Position numbers and translations under genes: made by a program. A stretch of DNA of 64,000 bases from Sphingomonas crocodyli (GTDB lineage: Bacteria; Pseudomonadota; Alphaproteobacteria; Sphingomonadales; Sphingomonadaceae): contig NZ_SACN01000006.1 of the NCBI RefSeq assembly GCF_004005865.1, positions 1 through 64,000 on the forward strand, read 5' to 3'. Positions 1-8,114 of this stretch are shown piece after piece (the stretch's first letter is position 1; each line of letters begins with the position of its first letter). The notes beneath the pieces are model-generated. The model did no database searches, had not been told where the DNA came from, and worked only from the letters and a program-made list of their open reading frames with translations.

Positions 1-93
1 CGTCGCCCCAGCGAAGGCTGGGGCCTATCTCTGCCGTGGCAAACGGCACCGTGGAGATGAGAGACATAGGCCCCAGCCTTCGCTGGGGCGACG
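1..93. repeat. Palindromic intergenic repeat, family A, copy 1
   Basis: A perfect 28-bp inverted repeat: arms at 1-28 and 66-93, separated by a 37-nt unpaired centre. The arm core reads CCCCAGCGAAGGCTGGGG and recurs in diverged form at 7010-7105, 13615-13707 and 48369-48468. The element starts at the window edge and may extend beyond it. Confidence 0.85.
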
Positions 94-122
94 AGGAGAG
101 GGAAGCGCATCACTCCTCACAT

Positions 123-214
123 CGTCATCCTGGACTTGATCCGGGATCCAGCTTCTTCTTCCTTCTCCACCGCCCCAAAAGGCAGCTGGACCCCGGATCA
201 AGTCCGGGGTGACG
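123..214. repeat. Palindromic intergenic repeat, GATC-rich variant
   Basis: 31-nt arms at 123-153 and 184-214 form an inverted repeat with three mismatches. The arm contains GGACTTGATCCGGG. Architecture matches the neighbouring family A elements (two long arms, ~30-nt centre) but the arm sequence differs. Confidence 0.8.
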
Positions 215-240
215 TCGCGTGTGGGGTCAGCACACCCACC

Positions 241-272
241 AAACCAAAAAGGCCGGACGTTTCCGCCCGGCC
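241..272 (-). terminator. Rho-independent terminator of the grxD operon
   Basis: On the minus strand, 28 nt past the grxD stop, GGCCGG (267-272) pairs with CCGGCC (251-256) across a 10-nt loop and is followed by TTTTTGG. This is a textbook intrinsic terminator and marks the end of the leuC-leuD...grxD direction of transcription. Confidence 0.75.
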
Positions 273-299
273 TCCTGTCTCGTCCGTCCGCGCGAGGGA

Positions 300-629
300 T
301 CAGCCCTGCGCGACGCCCTTTTCGGTCATCAGCTCGCCCAGTTCGCCGGTCTCGTACATCTCCATCATGATGTCCGATCCGCCGACGAATTCCCCCTTCA
401 CATAAAGCTGGGGAATGGTGGGCCAGTCCGAAAATTCCTTGATGCCGGCGCGGATCGCGGCGTCCTGCAGCACGTCGATCGTCGCATATTCGACGCCGAG
501 CCGATCGAGGATCGCGATCGCGCGGCTGGAAAAGCCGCATTGTGGGAACAAGGGCGTGCCCTTCATGAACAGCAGCACGTCCGCCGCGTTCACGGCCGAT
601 GCGATCCGGGCCTGGGTATCGTCGCTCAT
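300..629 (-). CDS. grxD: Grx4-family monothiol glutaredoxin
   Basis: 109 aa, the usual length for a single-domain monothiol glutaredoxin. The CGFS active site lies at residues 31-34, with the conserved Lys23 (FMKGTP) and the glutathione-binding WPTIPQLYVKGEFVGG at 69-84. CGFS glutaredoxins carry a shared [2Fe-2S] cluster and work with BolA proteins in Fe-S delivery or iron sensing. The bolA gene lies 11 nt upstream on the same strand, which supports that partnership. The ATG at 629 has AGGAG at good spacing. An intrinsic terminator follows. Confidence 0.95.
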   Translation of the reverse strand: MSDDTQARIASAVNAADVLLFMKGTPLFPQCGFSSRAIAILDRLGVEYATIDVLQDAAIRAGIKEFSDWPTIPQLYVKGEFVGGSDIMMEMYETGELGELMTEKGVAQG

Positions 630-640
630 CTCGTTCGCTC

Positions 641-874
641 CTACTCGGGCAAAGCCGTCTTGAGCTGGAGCGCGTGCAGCACCCCGCCCATCCGGCCGCC
701 CAGCGCTTCATACACGCGCTGCTGTTGCTTCACGCGCGTCTGGCCGCGAAAGCTTTCGCTCACCACCCGCGCCGCATAATGATCGCCATCGCCGGCCAGG
801 TCGGTGATCTCGACGGTCGCGTCGGGAATCCCCGCCTTGATCAGCGCCTCGATCTCTTCGGCCGCCATCGGCAT
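641..874 (-). CDS. bolA: BolA family protein
   Basis: 77 aa, one BolA domain. Seen are the central His (GDGDHYAARV), the FRGQTRVKQQQRVYEAL helix and the C-terminal HALQLKT with the conserved His that can ligate the shared Fe-S cluster. BolA pairs with CGFS glutaredoxins as a [2Fe-2S] heterodimer, and grxD is the next gene. The start at 874 has no obvious Shine-Dalgarno, and Met3 at 868 is an alternative. The DUF1476 gene lies just upstream (its stop is at 880), so the three are probably cotranscribed. Confidence 0.93.
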   Translation of the reverse strand: MPMAAEEIEALIKAGIPDATVEITDLAGDGDHYAARVVSESFRGQTRVKQQQRVYEALGGRMGGVLHALQLKTALPE

Positions 875-879
875 GACGT

Positions 880-1203
880 TTACTTGCCTTCCATCAGCTG
901 GCGGCGCGCCTCGATCGTCTTGGCGTCGAGCGCCGCGCGAATCTTGGCATCGTCCACCTCGACGCCGGCCGACGTGATGTCGCCCAGCAGCTTGCGGATC
1001 ACGTCCTCGTCGCCGGCTTCCTCGAAATCGGCCTGGACGACCGACTTGGCATAGGCATCGGTCTCAGCCGGGGTCAGCCCCATCAGCTGCGCGGCCCACT
1101 GGCCGACCAGACGGTTGCGCCGCGCGGTGATGCGGAACGCCATCTCCTGATCGTGCGCGAACTTGTTCTCGAAGGCCTTTTCGCGATCGTCGAAGGTGGT
1201 CAT
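880..1203 (-). CDS. F1-ATPase inhibitor zeta subunit (DUF1476)
   Basis: 107 aa from the ATG at 1203. The N-terminus (MTTFDDREKAFENKFAHD, then RRNRLVGQWAAQLMG) is the hallmark of DUF1476, identified in Paracoccus as the zeta subunit that blocks ATP hydrolysis by the alphaproteobacterial F1 motor. The acidic C-terminal half (ADFEEAGDEDVIRKL) fits its four-helix fold. An in-frame upstream extension to 1299 lacks homology and would run into leuD, so I reject it. The family is restricted to alphaproteobacteria and supports the taxonomic call. Confidence 0.9.
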   Translation of the reverse strand: MTTFDDREKAFENKFAHDQEMAFRITARRNRLVGQWAAQLMGLTPAETDAYAKSVVQADFEEAGDEDVIRKLLGDITSAGVEVDDAKIRAALDAKTIEARRQLMEGK

Positions 1204-1252
1204 GCTTACCCCTGATCCTGCAATTTGAATCGGCAGATAGGGCGGACGGGCC

Positions 1253-1831
1253 TCAAAGCCAAGGCCGCTCCGCCGCCATCTTGCCTTCGAAGGCCGCAAT
1301 CGCAGCTTCGCGGGCGATCGTCAGCCCCACTTCGTCCAGCCCTTCGATCAGGCAGGTCTTGCGAAACGGATCGATTTCGAAGGTGAAGCGGTCCTGAAAC
1401 GGCGTCGTCACGGTCTGGCTTTCCAGATCGACGGTGATCGCGTCGGTCTTGGCGACTTCGACCAGCCGATCGACCGCCTCCTGCGGCAGAACCACGGTCA
1501 CGATCCCGTTCTTGAAGGCGTTGCCCGAGAAGATGTCGGAAAAGGACGGCGCGATCACCGCCTTCACGCCCATATCGACCAGCGCCCACGCCGCATGCTC
1601 GCGGCTCGATCCGCAACCGAAATTGTCGCCCGCAACGATGATCGGCGCGCCCGCATATTCGGGATCGTCGAACACGTTGCCCGGCTGCGCACGCAGCGAT
1701 TCGAACGCGCCCTTGCCCAGCCCCTTGCGGCTGATCGTCTTCAGATAAGGCGCAGGGATGATGACGTCGGTGTCGACATTCTTGAGGCCCAGCGGATAGG
1801 CGCGGCCTTCGACCTGGCGAACCGGTTCCAT
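1253..1831 (-). CDS. leuD: 3-isopropylmalate dehydratase small subunit
   Basis: 192 aa. Forms the LeuCD isomerase with LeuC, converting 2-isopropylmalate to 3-isopropylmalate in leucine synthesis. Motifs: [15 protein letters not shown] near the N-terminus and the swivel-domain [13 protein letters not shown] loop. The ATG at 1829-1831 overlaps the leuC TGA by one base (TGATG), typical of translational coupling that keeps the two subunits equimolar. Length is normal for bacterial LeuD (~190-200 aa). Confidence 0.97.
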   Translation of the reverse strand: MEPVRQVEGRAYPLGLKNVDTDVIIPAPYLKTISRKGLGKGAFESLRAQPGNVFDDPEYAGAPIIVAGDNFGCGSSREHAAWALVDMGVKAVIAPSFSDIFSGNAFKNGIVTVVLPQEAVDRLVEVAKTDAITVDLESQTVTTPFQDRFTFEIDPFRKTCLIEGLDEVGLTIAREAAIAAFEGKMAAERPWL

Positions 1832-3270
1832 CACTTGGCCTCCATCAGATCGCGAACGTCGGTCAGCTTGCCCGTCACCGCCGCCGCCGCCGCCATTGCG
1901 GGGCTGACCAGGTGGGTGCGCGCGCCCGGCCCCTGCCGGCCGACGAAGTTGCGGTTGCTGGTCGATGCGCAGCGTTCGCCCGACGGCACCTTGTCGGGGT
2001 TCATCGCCAGACACGCCGAGCAACCCGGCTCGCGCCATTCGAAACCGGCGTCGAGGAAGATGCGGTCCAGCCCTTCCTTCTCCGCCTGCAGCTTCACCAG
2101 GCCCGAACCCGGCACGATCAACGCCTGCTTGACGTTGGGCGCGATGTGGCGGCCCTTGGCGATTTCCGCCGCCTGCCGCAGATCCTCGATCCGGCTGTTG
2201 GTGCAGCTGCCGATGAAGACATTCTCCACCGGAACCTCGGTCATCGGGGTGCCGGGGGTCAGGCCCATATAATCGAGCGACTTCTGCGCCGCGACCTGCT
2301 TGGAAGGATCGGCGAAGCTCGCAGGATCGGGGACGACGCCCGTGATCGGCACCACGTCCTCGGGGCTGGTGCCCCAGGTCAGGCACGGCGCGATATCGGC
2401 CGCGTCGATCGTGACGACCTTGTCATAGCTGGCGCCCGCATCGGTGACGAGGCTGCGCCACCACGCGACCGCCGCGTCCCACTCCGCGCCCTTGGGCGAC
2501 ATCGGGCGACCCTTCAGATATTCGAAGGTCGTGTCGTCGGGCGCGATCAGGCCGGCGCGCGCGCCACCCTCGATCGACATGTTGGACACGGTCAGGCGCC
2601 CTTCGATCGTCATCTCGCGGAAGACGTTGCCGGTATATTCGATGACATAGCCGGTGCCGCCCGACGCACCGATCTTGCCGATCACGTGCAGGATCACGTC
2701 CTTGGGGCTGACGCCGAGGCCCAGCGTCCCTTCGACGCGGACCTCCATCGTCTTCGATTCCTTCAGCTGCAGCGTCTGGGTGGCCAGCACATGCTCGACC
2801 TCCGACGTGCCGATGCCGAAGGCCAGCGCGCCCAGCCCGCCATGCGCGGCGGTGTGGCTGTCGCCGCACACGATCGTCGTGCCGGGCAGCGAGAAACCCT
2901 GTTCGGGGCCGACGACGTGGACGATGCCCTGTTCGGGCGCGGTATCGGCGATATAGCGGATGCCGAATTCGGGTGCGTTCACCTCCAGCGCGGCAAGCTG
3001 CTGCGCCGATTCCGGATCGGCGATCGGGACGCGATTGCCCTGCGCGTCGAGCCGCGGCGTCGTCGGCACATTATGATCGGGCACCGCAAGGGTCAGATCG
3101 GGCCGCCGCACCTTGCGCCCTGCGGCGCGAAGCCCCTCGAACGCCTGCGGGCTCGTGACTTCATGGACCAGATGGCGATCGATGTAGATCAGGCAGGTGC
3201 CGTCGTCGCGACGTTCGACGACATGCGCGTCCCAGATCTTCTCGTAGAGGGTGCGGGGCTTCGTAGTCAT
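1831..3270 (-). CDS. leuC: 3-isopropylmalate dehydratase large subunit
   Basis: 479 aa, full-length aconitase-superfamily LeuC. The [4Fe-4S] ligands are Cys356 (FIGSCTNSR) and Cys417/Cys420 ([13 protein letters not shown]). Other signatures are VPDHNVPT near residue 64 and [12 protein letters not shown] near 134. It is the first gene of a leuC-leuD pair. The upstream gap to 3364 (93 nt) presumably holds the promoter; I see no attenuator or leader peptide in it. Confidence 0.98.
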   Translation of the reverse strand: MTTKPRTLYEKIWDAHVVERRDDGTCLIYIDRHLVHEVTSPQAFEGLRAAGRKVRRPDLTLAVPDHNVPTTPRLDAQGNRVPIADPESAQQLAALEVNAPEFGIRYIADTAPEQGIVHVVGPEQGFSLPGTTIVCGDSHTAAHGGLGALAFGIGTSEVEHVLATQTLQLKESKTMEVRVEGTLGLGVSPKDVILHVIGKIGASGGTGYVIEYTGNVFREMTIEGRLTVSNMSIEGGARAGLIAPDDTTFEYLKGRPMSPKGAEWDAAVAWWRSLVTDAGASYDKVVTIDAADIAPCLTWGTSPEDVVPITGVVPDPASFADPSKQVAAQKSLDYMGLTPGTPMTEVPVENVFIGSCTNSRIEDLRQAAEIAKGRHIAPNVKQALIVPGSGLVKLQAEKEGLDRIFLDAGFEWREPGCSACLAMNPDKVPSGERCASTSNRNFVGRQGPGARTHLVSPAMAAAAAVTGKLTDVRDLMEAK

Positions 3271-3363
3271 GCGCGCCCCTTACGCCCGTCGGCGGCTTTG
3301 TCAAAAGAGAGTGACTTGGTATCCGCCTAGCGGGAGTTTAGTCGCGCAATTAATCGATCCGGA

Positions 3364-4617
3364 TCAAACCGGTTCGTCGATCGACTTCGGCGGCTGCGAA
3401 AAATAGCACGGCCCGCTCTCGGTCATGTGGAAACAATCCTCCAGTCGCACGCCGAACGCGCCCGGAATGTAGAGGCCCGGCTCGTTCGAAAAGCACATGC
3501 CGACGCCCAGCGGCGTCGCCTCGCCGTGGACCAGATTGACCGGCTCGTGCCCGTCCATCCCGATGCCGTGCCCGGTGCGGTGCGACAGGCCCGGCAATTG
3601 ATAGCGCGGGCCATAGCCCCATTTCTCGTACGCCGCGCGCACCGCATCGTCGACCGAACCGGCCGGCACGCCCAGCTTCGCGGTGGCGAAGGCGATGCGC
3701 TGCCCCTCGGCGACATGATCCCACAATGTCCGCTGTTCCTTGCTCGCCTGGCCGAAAACCCAGGTGCGCGAGATATCGGACTGATAGCCTTCGACGGTGC
3801 AGCCGCAGTCCATCAGCACGATCTGCCCGTCGGCCACGACCTGCGGCTTGATGCTGCCGTGCGGATAGGCGGCACCTTCACCGACCAGCGCCATCGCGAA
3901 TTCGGGCGTTCCGCCCAGCTTGCGCGTGGCGGCGTTCATCAGCGCCGAAATCTGCGGCTGGGTCATCCCCTTTTCGATCCGGGGATGAAGCCAGCGATAG
4001 GCCGCGACCGTGACGTTCGACGCAGCCTCCATCAGCGCGATTTCGGCCGGGGTCTTGATCATCCGGCATCCGCGCACGATCGGATTGGCCGACACGATCC
4101 GCGCATCCGGCAGCACGCGCTTCAGCCCGTCAAAGGCGAAGAAGCGCACCGTCTCCTCGATCCCGATCGGCTGCGCGCTCAGCTTGCGTTCGGTCAGGAA
4201 GCCCGCGACCAGCTTCAGCGGATCCTCATCCTCCTGCCACACGCGCACGTCGGCCGGGATCGCCAGCGTCTGTTCGACCGAGGGGCGTTCGAAGAAAGGC
4301 GTGACGATCATCGCCTCGCCCTCGACCGGCAGGACGACAGCGGTCAGCCGCTCGCTGCGGCCCCAGCGAACCCCGGTGAAATAATCGAGGCTCGATCCCG
4401 CCTCGATCAGCACCGCGCCGATCCCCGCCTTGCGCATCAGCCCCTGCGCTTTGGCGACCCGCGCGAGCCGCTCCGCCTTGCCGATCGGCCTCGCACCAGT
4501 GGTAAGGCTTTGCAGCGCCGACAGATCGGGTTCGGCCGCGCGCACGATCGACGACAGCGCGACCATCGACGCGCCAAAAGCTGCGGACCGGAGGAGGGAG
4601 CGACGGGAGATAATCAT
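3364..4617 (-). CDS. Exported M24 family metallopeptidase (Xaa-Pro aminopeptidase-like)
   Basis: 417 aa. The N-terminus MIISRRSLLRSAAFGAS has a twin-arginine-like SRRSLLR followed by a hydrophobic stretch and a VRA-AEP cleavage site, so export is likely. Residues 45-185 are a creatinase-like N domain; the rest is the pita-bread catalytic domain with all five dinuclear metal ligands visible: Asp270, Asp281, His350 (HRTGHGIG), Glu379 (NEPGLY) and Glu393 (RLED). Probably releases N-terminal residues from proline-containing peptides in the periplasm. Transcribed alone; repeat C copy 1 follows its start. Confidence 0.9.
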   Translation of the reverse strand: MIISRRSLLRSAAFGASMVALSSIVRAAEPDLSALQSLTTGARPIGKAERLARVAKAQGLMRKAGIGAVLIEAGSSLDYFTGVRWGRSERLTAVVLPVEGEAMIVTPFFERPSVEQTLAIPADVRVWQEDEDPLKLVAGFLTERKLSAQPIGIEETVRFFAFDGLKRVLPDARIVSANPIVRGCRMIKTPAEIALMEAASNVTVAAYRWLHPRIEKGMTQPQISALMNAATRKLGGTPEFAMALVGEGAAYPHGSIKPQVVADGQIVLMDCGCTVEGYQSDISRTWVFGQASKEQRTLWDHVAEGQRIAFATAKLGVPAGSVDDAVRAAYEKWGYGPRYQLPGLSHRTGHGIGMDGHEPVNLVHGEATPLGVGMCFSNEPGLYIPGAFGVRLEDCFHMTESGPCYFSQPPKSIDEPV

Positions 4618-4652
4618 GTGGGCACGATGTCACGCAGCTCGACATCTCACAA

Positions 4653-4838
4653 TCCTCCCCCGCCAGGGAGCGCGAGGTTGGACATGCCCCGGCATGTCCA
4701 AGGATCGTCCGGGGGACGATCCGACCTCGCACTGTGTCAGCGCAGCTGACGGAGGGGGAGGACACGGAACGCCAGTTGGTCGCATCCTCCCCCTCCGTCG
4801 CCTTCGGCGCCACCTCCCCCTGGCGGGGGAGGATAAAA
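4653..4838. repeat. Structured intergenic repeat, family C, copy 1
   Basis: A ~186-bp multi-hairpin element. The outer 15-bp stem pairs 4654-4668 with 4818-4832. Inside it, GCGAGGT (4672-4678) pairs with ACCTCGC (4724-4730) and encloses two 9-bp hairpins (4680-4699 and 4702-4722). A further arm pairs GACGGAGGGGGAGG with CCTCCCCCTCCGTC. The second copy is at 37110-37299. It sits between divergent genes (M24 peptidase and VOC protein), so it is not simply a shared terminator. Confidence 0.85.
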
Positions 4839-4914
4839 GGCAATGACTTCCCTTCTCGGTCGCCTCCCGCCACAACGCACACACCACATCGATATGCGGG
4901 AGAGAGATTCGAAT

Positions 4915-5304
4915 ATGCGAATGATCAAGAGCATCCGTCTGGGCTGTGCGGACATCGACAAGAGCCGCGCCTTTTACGACGCCACCTTCGCCGCGATCGG
5001 CGGCCCCGCGAACACCGCGCCCGCCGGCTATCCGATCCTCATGTATCGCGGCGAGGACAGCCCGGTCCTGATCCTCGGCAAGGCCGCCAATGGCGAGCCG
5101 ACGACCTTCGCGAACGGCGGCACGATCCTGTTCGAAGCGCCGACCGCCGAATCCGTCGCCGCATGGCACGCCGCCGGCCTCGCCAATGGCGGCACCTGCG
5201 AAGGCCAACCCGAACCCAAGCCGCAGACCGGCGGCAAGATGGGCGCCTATCTGCGCGACCCCGACGGCAACAAGCTGGGCGCCTATTTCGACTTCCCGAT
5301 GTAA
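4915..5304 (+). CDS. VOC family (glyoxalase/bleomycin-resistance fold) protein
   Basis: 129 aa from the ATG at 4915, preceded by a GAGAGA stretch. One VOC domain: MIKSIRLGCADIDKSRAFYDATFAAIG is the first beta-alpha-beta module, and GAYLRDPDGNKLGAYFDFP is the classic closing strand. VOC proteins are metal enzymes or small-molecule binders; the substrate cannot be read from sequence. An extension to 4843 would enter the upstream repeat and is rejected. It may share transcription with the MFS transporter downstream, although a hairpin lies between them. Confidence 0.88.
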   Translation: MRMIKSIRLGCADIDKSRAFYDATFAAIGGPANTAPAGYPILMYRGEDSPVLILGKAANGEPTTFANGGTILFEAPTAESVAAWHAAGLANGGTCEGQPEPKPQTGGKMGAYLRDPDGNKLGAYFDFPM

Positions 5305-5317
5305 AACGACGACAAAG

Positions 5318-5340
5318 CTCCTCCCCGTACCGGGGAGGAA
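5318..5340 (+). promoter_or_regulatory. Repeat-derived hairpin containing the MFS gene Shine-Dalgarno
   Basis: CCTCCCCGTACCGGGGAGG (5320-5338) is a perfect hairpin, identical to the hairpin at the right end of repeat B at 33458-33476. Its 3' arm, GGGGAGG (5332-5338), lies 9 nt before the ATG at 5348 and is the only good ribosome-binding site. The stem would hide it when folded. Confidence 0.6.
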
Positions 5341-5347
5341 TAAGAGA

Positions 5348-6661
5348 ATGACCGCAGCACCCGACCGCGTATCGCCGCGTGCCTATGTCACGCTCGCGAT
5401 CCTCGTCCTCCTGAACATCGTGTCCTTCCTCGATCGGCAGGTGATCTCGCTGCTGGTCGATCCGATCAAGGCCGAGCTGGGGATCACCGATTTCCAGCTG
5501 AGCCTGCTCCAGGGGCTGGCCTTCGCGATCTTCTACGGGCTGTGCAGCATCCCGCTCGGCTGGGCGGTCGATCGCTGGTCGCGGCGCTGGATCATCTATA
5601 TCGGCGTCACCGGCTGGTCGATCGCGACATTGGGCTGCGGCCTCGCGCGCAACTTCACCCAGATGTTCGTCGCACGGATGGGCGTGGGGATCGGTGAGGC
5701 GGCGCTGTCGCCCGCCGCTTATTCGATGCTGCCCGATCTGTTCCCGCCGCGCCGGCTCAACATGGCGACGGGCGTGCTGGCGACGGGGGCGGCGATCGGC
5801 ACCGGCGTCGCGCTCGCGGTCGGCGGGATGATCGTGATCTGGTCGCAACAGGCGGGGGCGATCGTGCTGCCGGTGGTGGGCACGTTGAGCGCGTGGCGGC
5901 TCGTCTTCCTGATCGCCGGCGCGGTCGGTATTCTCCTCGCGTTCCTGATCTTCCTTGCGCCTGCGACGCATCGCCATGCGCCCGCCGTCGCGCAGGCGAC
6001 CGAAGTCGATGCCGGCTATGGCCGCTGGCTGCGCGATCATGCCGCCTATCTTGGCACGCTCTCCTCGGCCGTCGCGCTCTGGGGTGCCTTCGCCTATGGT
6101 CTGGCAGCGTGGGAGCCGGCCTTGCTGTCGCGTGTCTTCGGCCTGCCGACCGGGGAGATCGGGATCACGCTGGGCATCATCCAGCTTGTCACCGGGGTCG
6201 TCGGCTATGTGTTCGGCGGCTGGCTGATCGATCGGATGATGGAGGCGGGCGTCCGCGATCCGCATTATCGTTACCTGATCTATGGCGGCTTCATCGTCGT
6301 CGCGGCGGGGTCGCTCGGCATCCTGTTCGCGAGCAGCGCGGCGATGGCCTATCTGATGATCGGCATCCTCCACCTCGTCATGCCCTTCACCGCATCCTAT
6401 GTCGGCCACCTGCAGATGAGCGTCCCCGCGCGCTATCGCGGGCGCACGATCGCGCTGGTGATGCTGATCATGACCGTGACGGCGACGACGATCGGCCCGA
6501 TGACGGTCGCGGCCTTCACCGATTACGTCTTCGGCGCGCCCGACCGGGTCGGCCACTCGATCGCCGCAACGGCGATCCTGTTCATCCCCGCATCGATGCT
6601 GCTGCTGGTCCTCGGCTTGCCCGCCTCGCGGCGCGCAGCGGCGGAAAGCGAGATATTGTGA
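5348..6661 (+). CDS. MFS transporter (spinster-like)
   Basis: 437 aa with about 12 hydrophobic segments. The N-terminal SFLDRQVISLLVDPIKAELGITDFQLSLLQGLAFAIFY region and the cytoplasmic loop DRWSRRWI are typical of spinster-type major facilitator proteins, common in proteobacterial catabolic clusters. Probably imports or exports a small organic acid or aromatic; the substrate is unknown. The start at 5348 is set by the preceding GGGGAGG. Its TGA overlaps the next ATG by one base, so it is coupled to the EthD-domain gene. Confidence 0.88.
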   Translation: MTAAPDRVSPRAYVTLAILVLLNIVSFLDRQVISLLVDPIKAELGITDFQLSLLQGLAFAIFYGLCSIPLGWAVDRWSRRWIIYIGVTGWSIATLGCGLARNFTQMFVARMGVGIGEAALSPAAYSMLPDLFPPRRLNMATGVLATGAAIGTGVALAVGGMIVIWSQQAGAIVLPVVGTLSAWRLVFLIAGAVGILLAFLIFLAPATHRHAPAVAQATEVDAGYGRWLRDHAAYLGTLSSAVALWGAFAYGLAAWEPALLSRVFGLPTGEIGITLGIIQLVTGVVGYVFGGWLIDRMMEAGVRDPHYRYLIYGGFIVVAAGSLGILFASSAAMAYLMIGILHLVMPFTASYVGHLQMSVPARYRGRTIALVMLIMTVTATTIGPMTVAAFTDYVFGAPDRVGHSIAATAILFIPASMLLLVLGLPASRRAAAESEIL

Positions 6662-7008
6662 TGTACAAGATCGTCTGCCTGATCCGCCGCCTGCCCGGCG
6701 TCACCCCCGAAGCCTTCCGCGCGCATTATGAGGGCGTCCACGCCCCGCTCGCTCTGTCGATCATGCCCGCATTGCGCAGCCGCGTGCGCCGCTACGTCCG
6801 CCGCTTTCCCGATCCGCTGGCCGGCCAAGTCGATTTCGATGTTATGATGGAGATGTGGTTCGACGACAAGGCGAGCCACGAAGCCGCACTGGCCGATCTT
6901 TCCAACCCCGACGTCGCCGCCCGCATCGCCGCCGACGAAGCCCACTTCCTCGACCGCGCGACGATGCGGGTGTTTGCGGTCGAGGAGTGCGATAGCCTGC
7001 TCCCCTAA
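6661..7008 (+). CDS. EthD domain-containing protein
   Basis: 115 aa. The opening KIVCLIRRLPGVTPEAFRAHYEGVHAPLA matches the EthD dimeric alpha/beta-barrel pattern (R, then F..HY...H.P). EthD-fold proteins are often small accessory proteins of oxygenase or degradation operons. The start overlaps the MFS stop, so the two genes are one operon. A family A repeat follows at once and may end transcription. Confidence 0.8.
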   Translation: MYKIVCLIRRLPGVTPEAFRAHYEGVHAPLALSIMPALRSRVRRYVRRFPDPLAGQVDFDVMMEMWFDDKASHEAALADLSNPDVAARIAADEAHFLDRATMRVFAVEECDSLLP

Positions 7009-7009
7009 T

Positions 7010-7105
7010 CGTCATCCCGGCGGAGGCGGGGGCCTATACAGTCTCGCCGCAAGCGACAGCGCTAGAGGATAGAGCGGATGGGCCCCCGCCTTCGCGGGGG
7101 TGACG
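7010..7105. repeat. Palindromic intergenic repeat, family A, copy 2
   Basis: Long arms (7010-7037 and ~7078-7105) form an imperfect inverted repeat around GGCGGAGGCGGGGGCC / GGCCCCCGCCTTCGCGGG. It lies between convergent genes (EthD and SnoaL), so it could end transcription in both directions. Confidence 0.75.
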
Positions 7106-7106
7106 A

Positions 7107-7547
7107 TCACTTGTTGGCATGGCTCGCGATGAACACGCTGTCCGGTCGCGCCCAGTCGGTCCGGACCTTGCGGTGCGCGATCAGCCAGCGGTCACCGACG
7201 CGCGCGAAGCGATCGACATAGTAGCCGGTGTGGTCCGGCCCCGTGTCGGTATAGACGTGGTAATAGGTCCGCACGTCGGCCGCATCCGGCCCGTCCATGT
7301 CGATCAGGCAGGTGGTGATGTGGTGCCGCACGAACTTGACGCGCGGTCCGTCACTCGGCCCCGCATTGCCCGCCATCCAGTCGCGGATCGCATCGCGCCC
7401 GTGCAAATCGAACACGTCCGACTGATAGACCGCATCCTCGGTGAAGCAGGCGAGGAAGGCGTCGGTGCGCATCCTGTCGCCGTTCATATTGTAGCGCGCG
7501 ATCGTGTCGCGGATGCACTCGCGGGCGATGACCTCTTCGATCGTCAT
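7107..7547 (-). CDS. SnoaL-like / NTF2-fold protein
   Basis: 146 aa from the ATG at 7547. The pattern MTIEEVIARECIRDTIARYNMNGDRMRTDAFLACFTEDA with a later GDRWLIAHRKV is the SnoaL_4-type NTF2 fold, seen in cyclases, dehydratases, isomerases and small dioxygenase subunits. The start overlaps the stop of the upstream SnoaL gene by 4 nt (ATGA), so the two paralogous folds are translated together and could form a heteromer (inference). The substrate is not predictable. Confidence 0.82.
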   Translation of the reverse strand: MTIEEVIARECIRDTIARYNMNGDRMRTDAFLACFTEDAVYQSDVFDLHGRDAIRDWMAGNAGPSDGPRVKFVRHHITTCLIDMDGPDAADVRTYYHVYTDTGPDHTGYYVDRFARVGDRWLIAHRKVRTDWARPDSVFIASHANK

Positions 7548-8065
7548 GCGTCGAGACTCGCAAACAGAGCATAGGAGGGGTCGCTGGTATCGAGCCGCCC
7601 CTGACGCGGCAGGAAGCGCGCCTCGATATCGCGGCTGCCGCCCAGATCGGCGATCGCCTGCCGATGATCGACCGCCCAACGCCCGTCGCGATACGACCAC
7701 TTATCCAGGTAGCGCGCGTTGAAGAAATGCTCGCGCATCTTCGCGCCCGGCTCCAGCTCGCGGAACAGGCTGGCGATGCAATAGGCTTCGCTGACCGCAC
7801 GGCCCTTTTCCACGTCAACGTCGATCGTGATCTGGATCAGCCGGTGCAGCAGCACATGGCATTTGTGGTGGAAGGCCCAGGCGTGATCGATCAGCGCCTC
7901 GGGCGTTTCGATGCCGGGCAGGGCATAATCGAGCGTGCCGTCCGCATGCCAGACGCCGCGGACCAGATCCTTGTCCATCCGATCCATGCCGCGCCCGTAA
8001 TTGCTCAGCTGCCGCCGTATCGCCTCACGCGCCAGCAGCTCCTCGATCGCCCGCTCGTCCGCCAT
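7544..8065 (-). CDS. SnoaL-like / NTF2-fold protein
   Basis: 173 aa. N-terminal LLAREAIRRQLSNYGRGMDRMDKDLVRGVWHADGTLDY and the late YRDGRWAVDHRQAIADL strand match the SnoaL_4 fold of the gene that follows it. Longer than its neighbour because of an extended C-terminal tail (RDIEARFLPRQGRLDTSDPS). GAGAGGAG lies upstream of the ATG at 8065. Divergent from the DUF2889 gene across 49 nt, so the two may share a control region. Confidence 0.82.
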   Translation of the reverse strand: MADERAIEELLAREAIRRQLSNYGRGMDRMDKDLVRGVWHADGTLDYALPGIETPEALIDHAWAFHHKCHVLLHRLIQITIDVDVEKGRAVSEAYCIASLFRELEPGAKMREHFFNARYLDKWSYRDGRWAVDHRQAIADLGGSRDIEARFLPRQGRLDTSDPSYALFASLDA

Positions 8066-8114
8066 CCCGCTCTCCTCTCTCGCAATTCCATTAACTCAAT
8101 GGCATGGCATTGCT

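Noticed and set aside
1..214. Tandem palindromes considered as a CRISPR array
   Set aside because: The two units differ in sequence, arms are inverted rather than direct, and there are no regular spacers or cas genes.
3271..3363. Leader peptide or attenuator before leuC
   Set aside because: No short frame rich in Leu codons and no terminator/antiterminator pair could be seen in the 93-nt gap.
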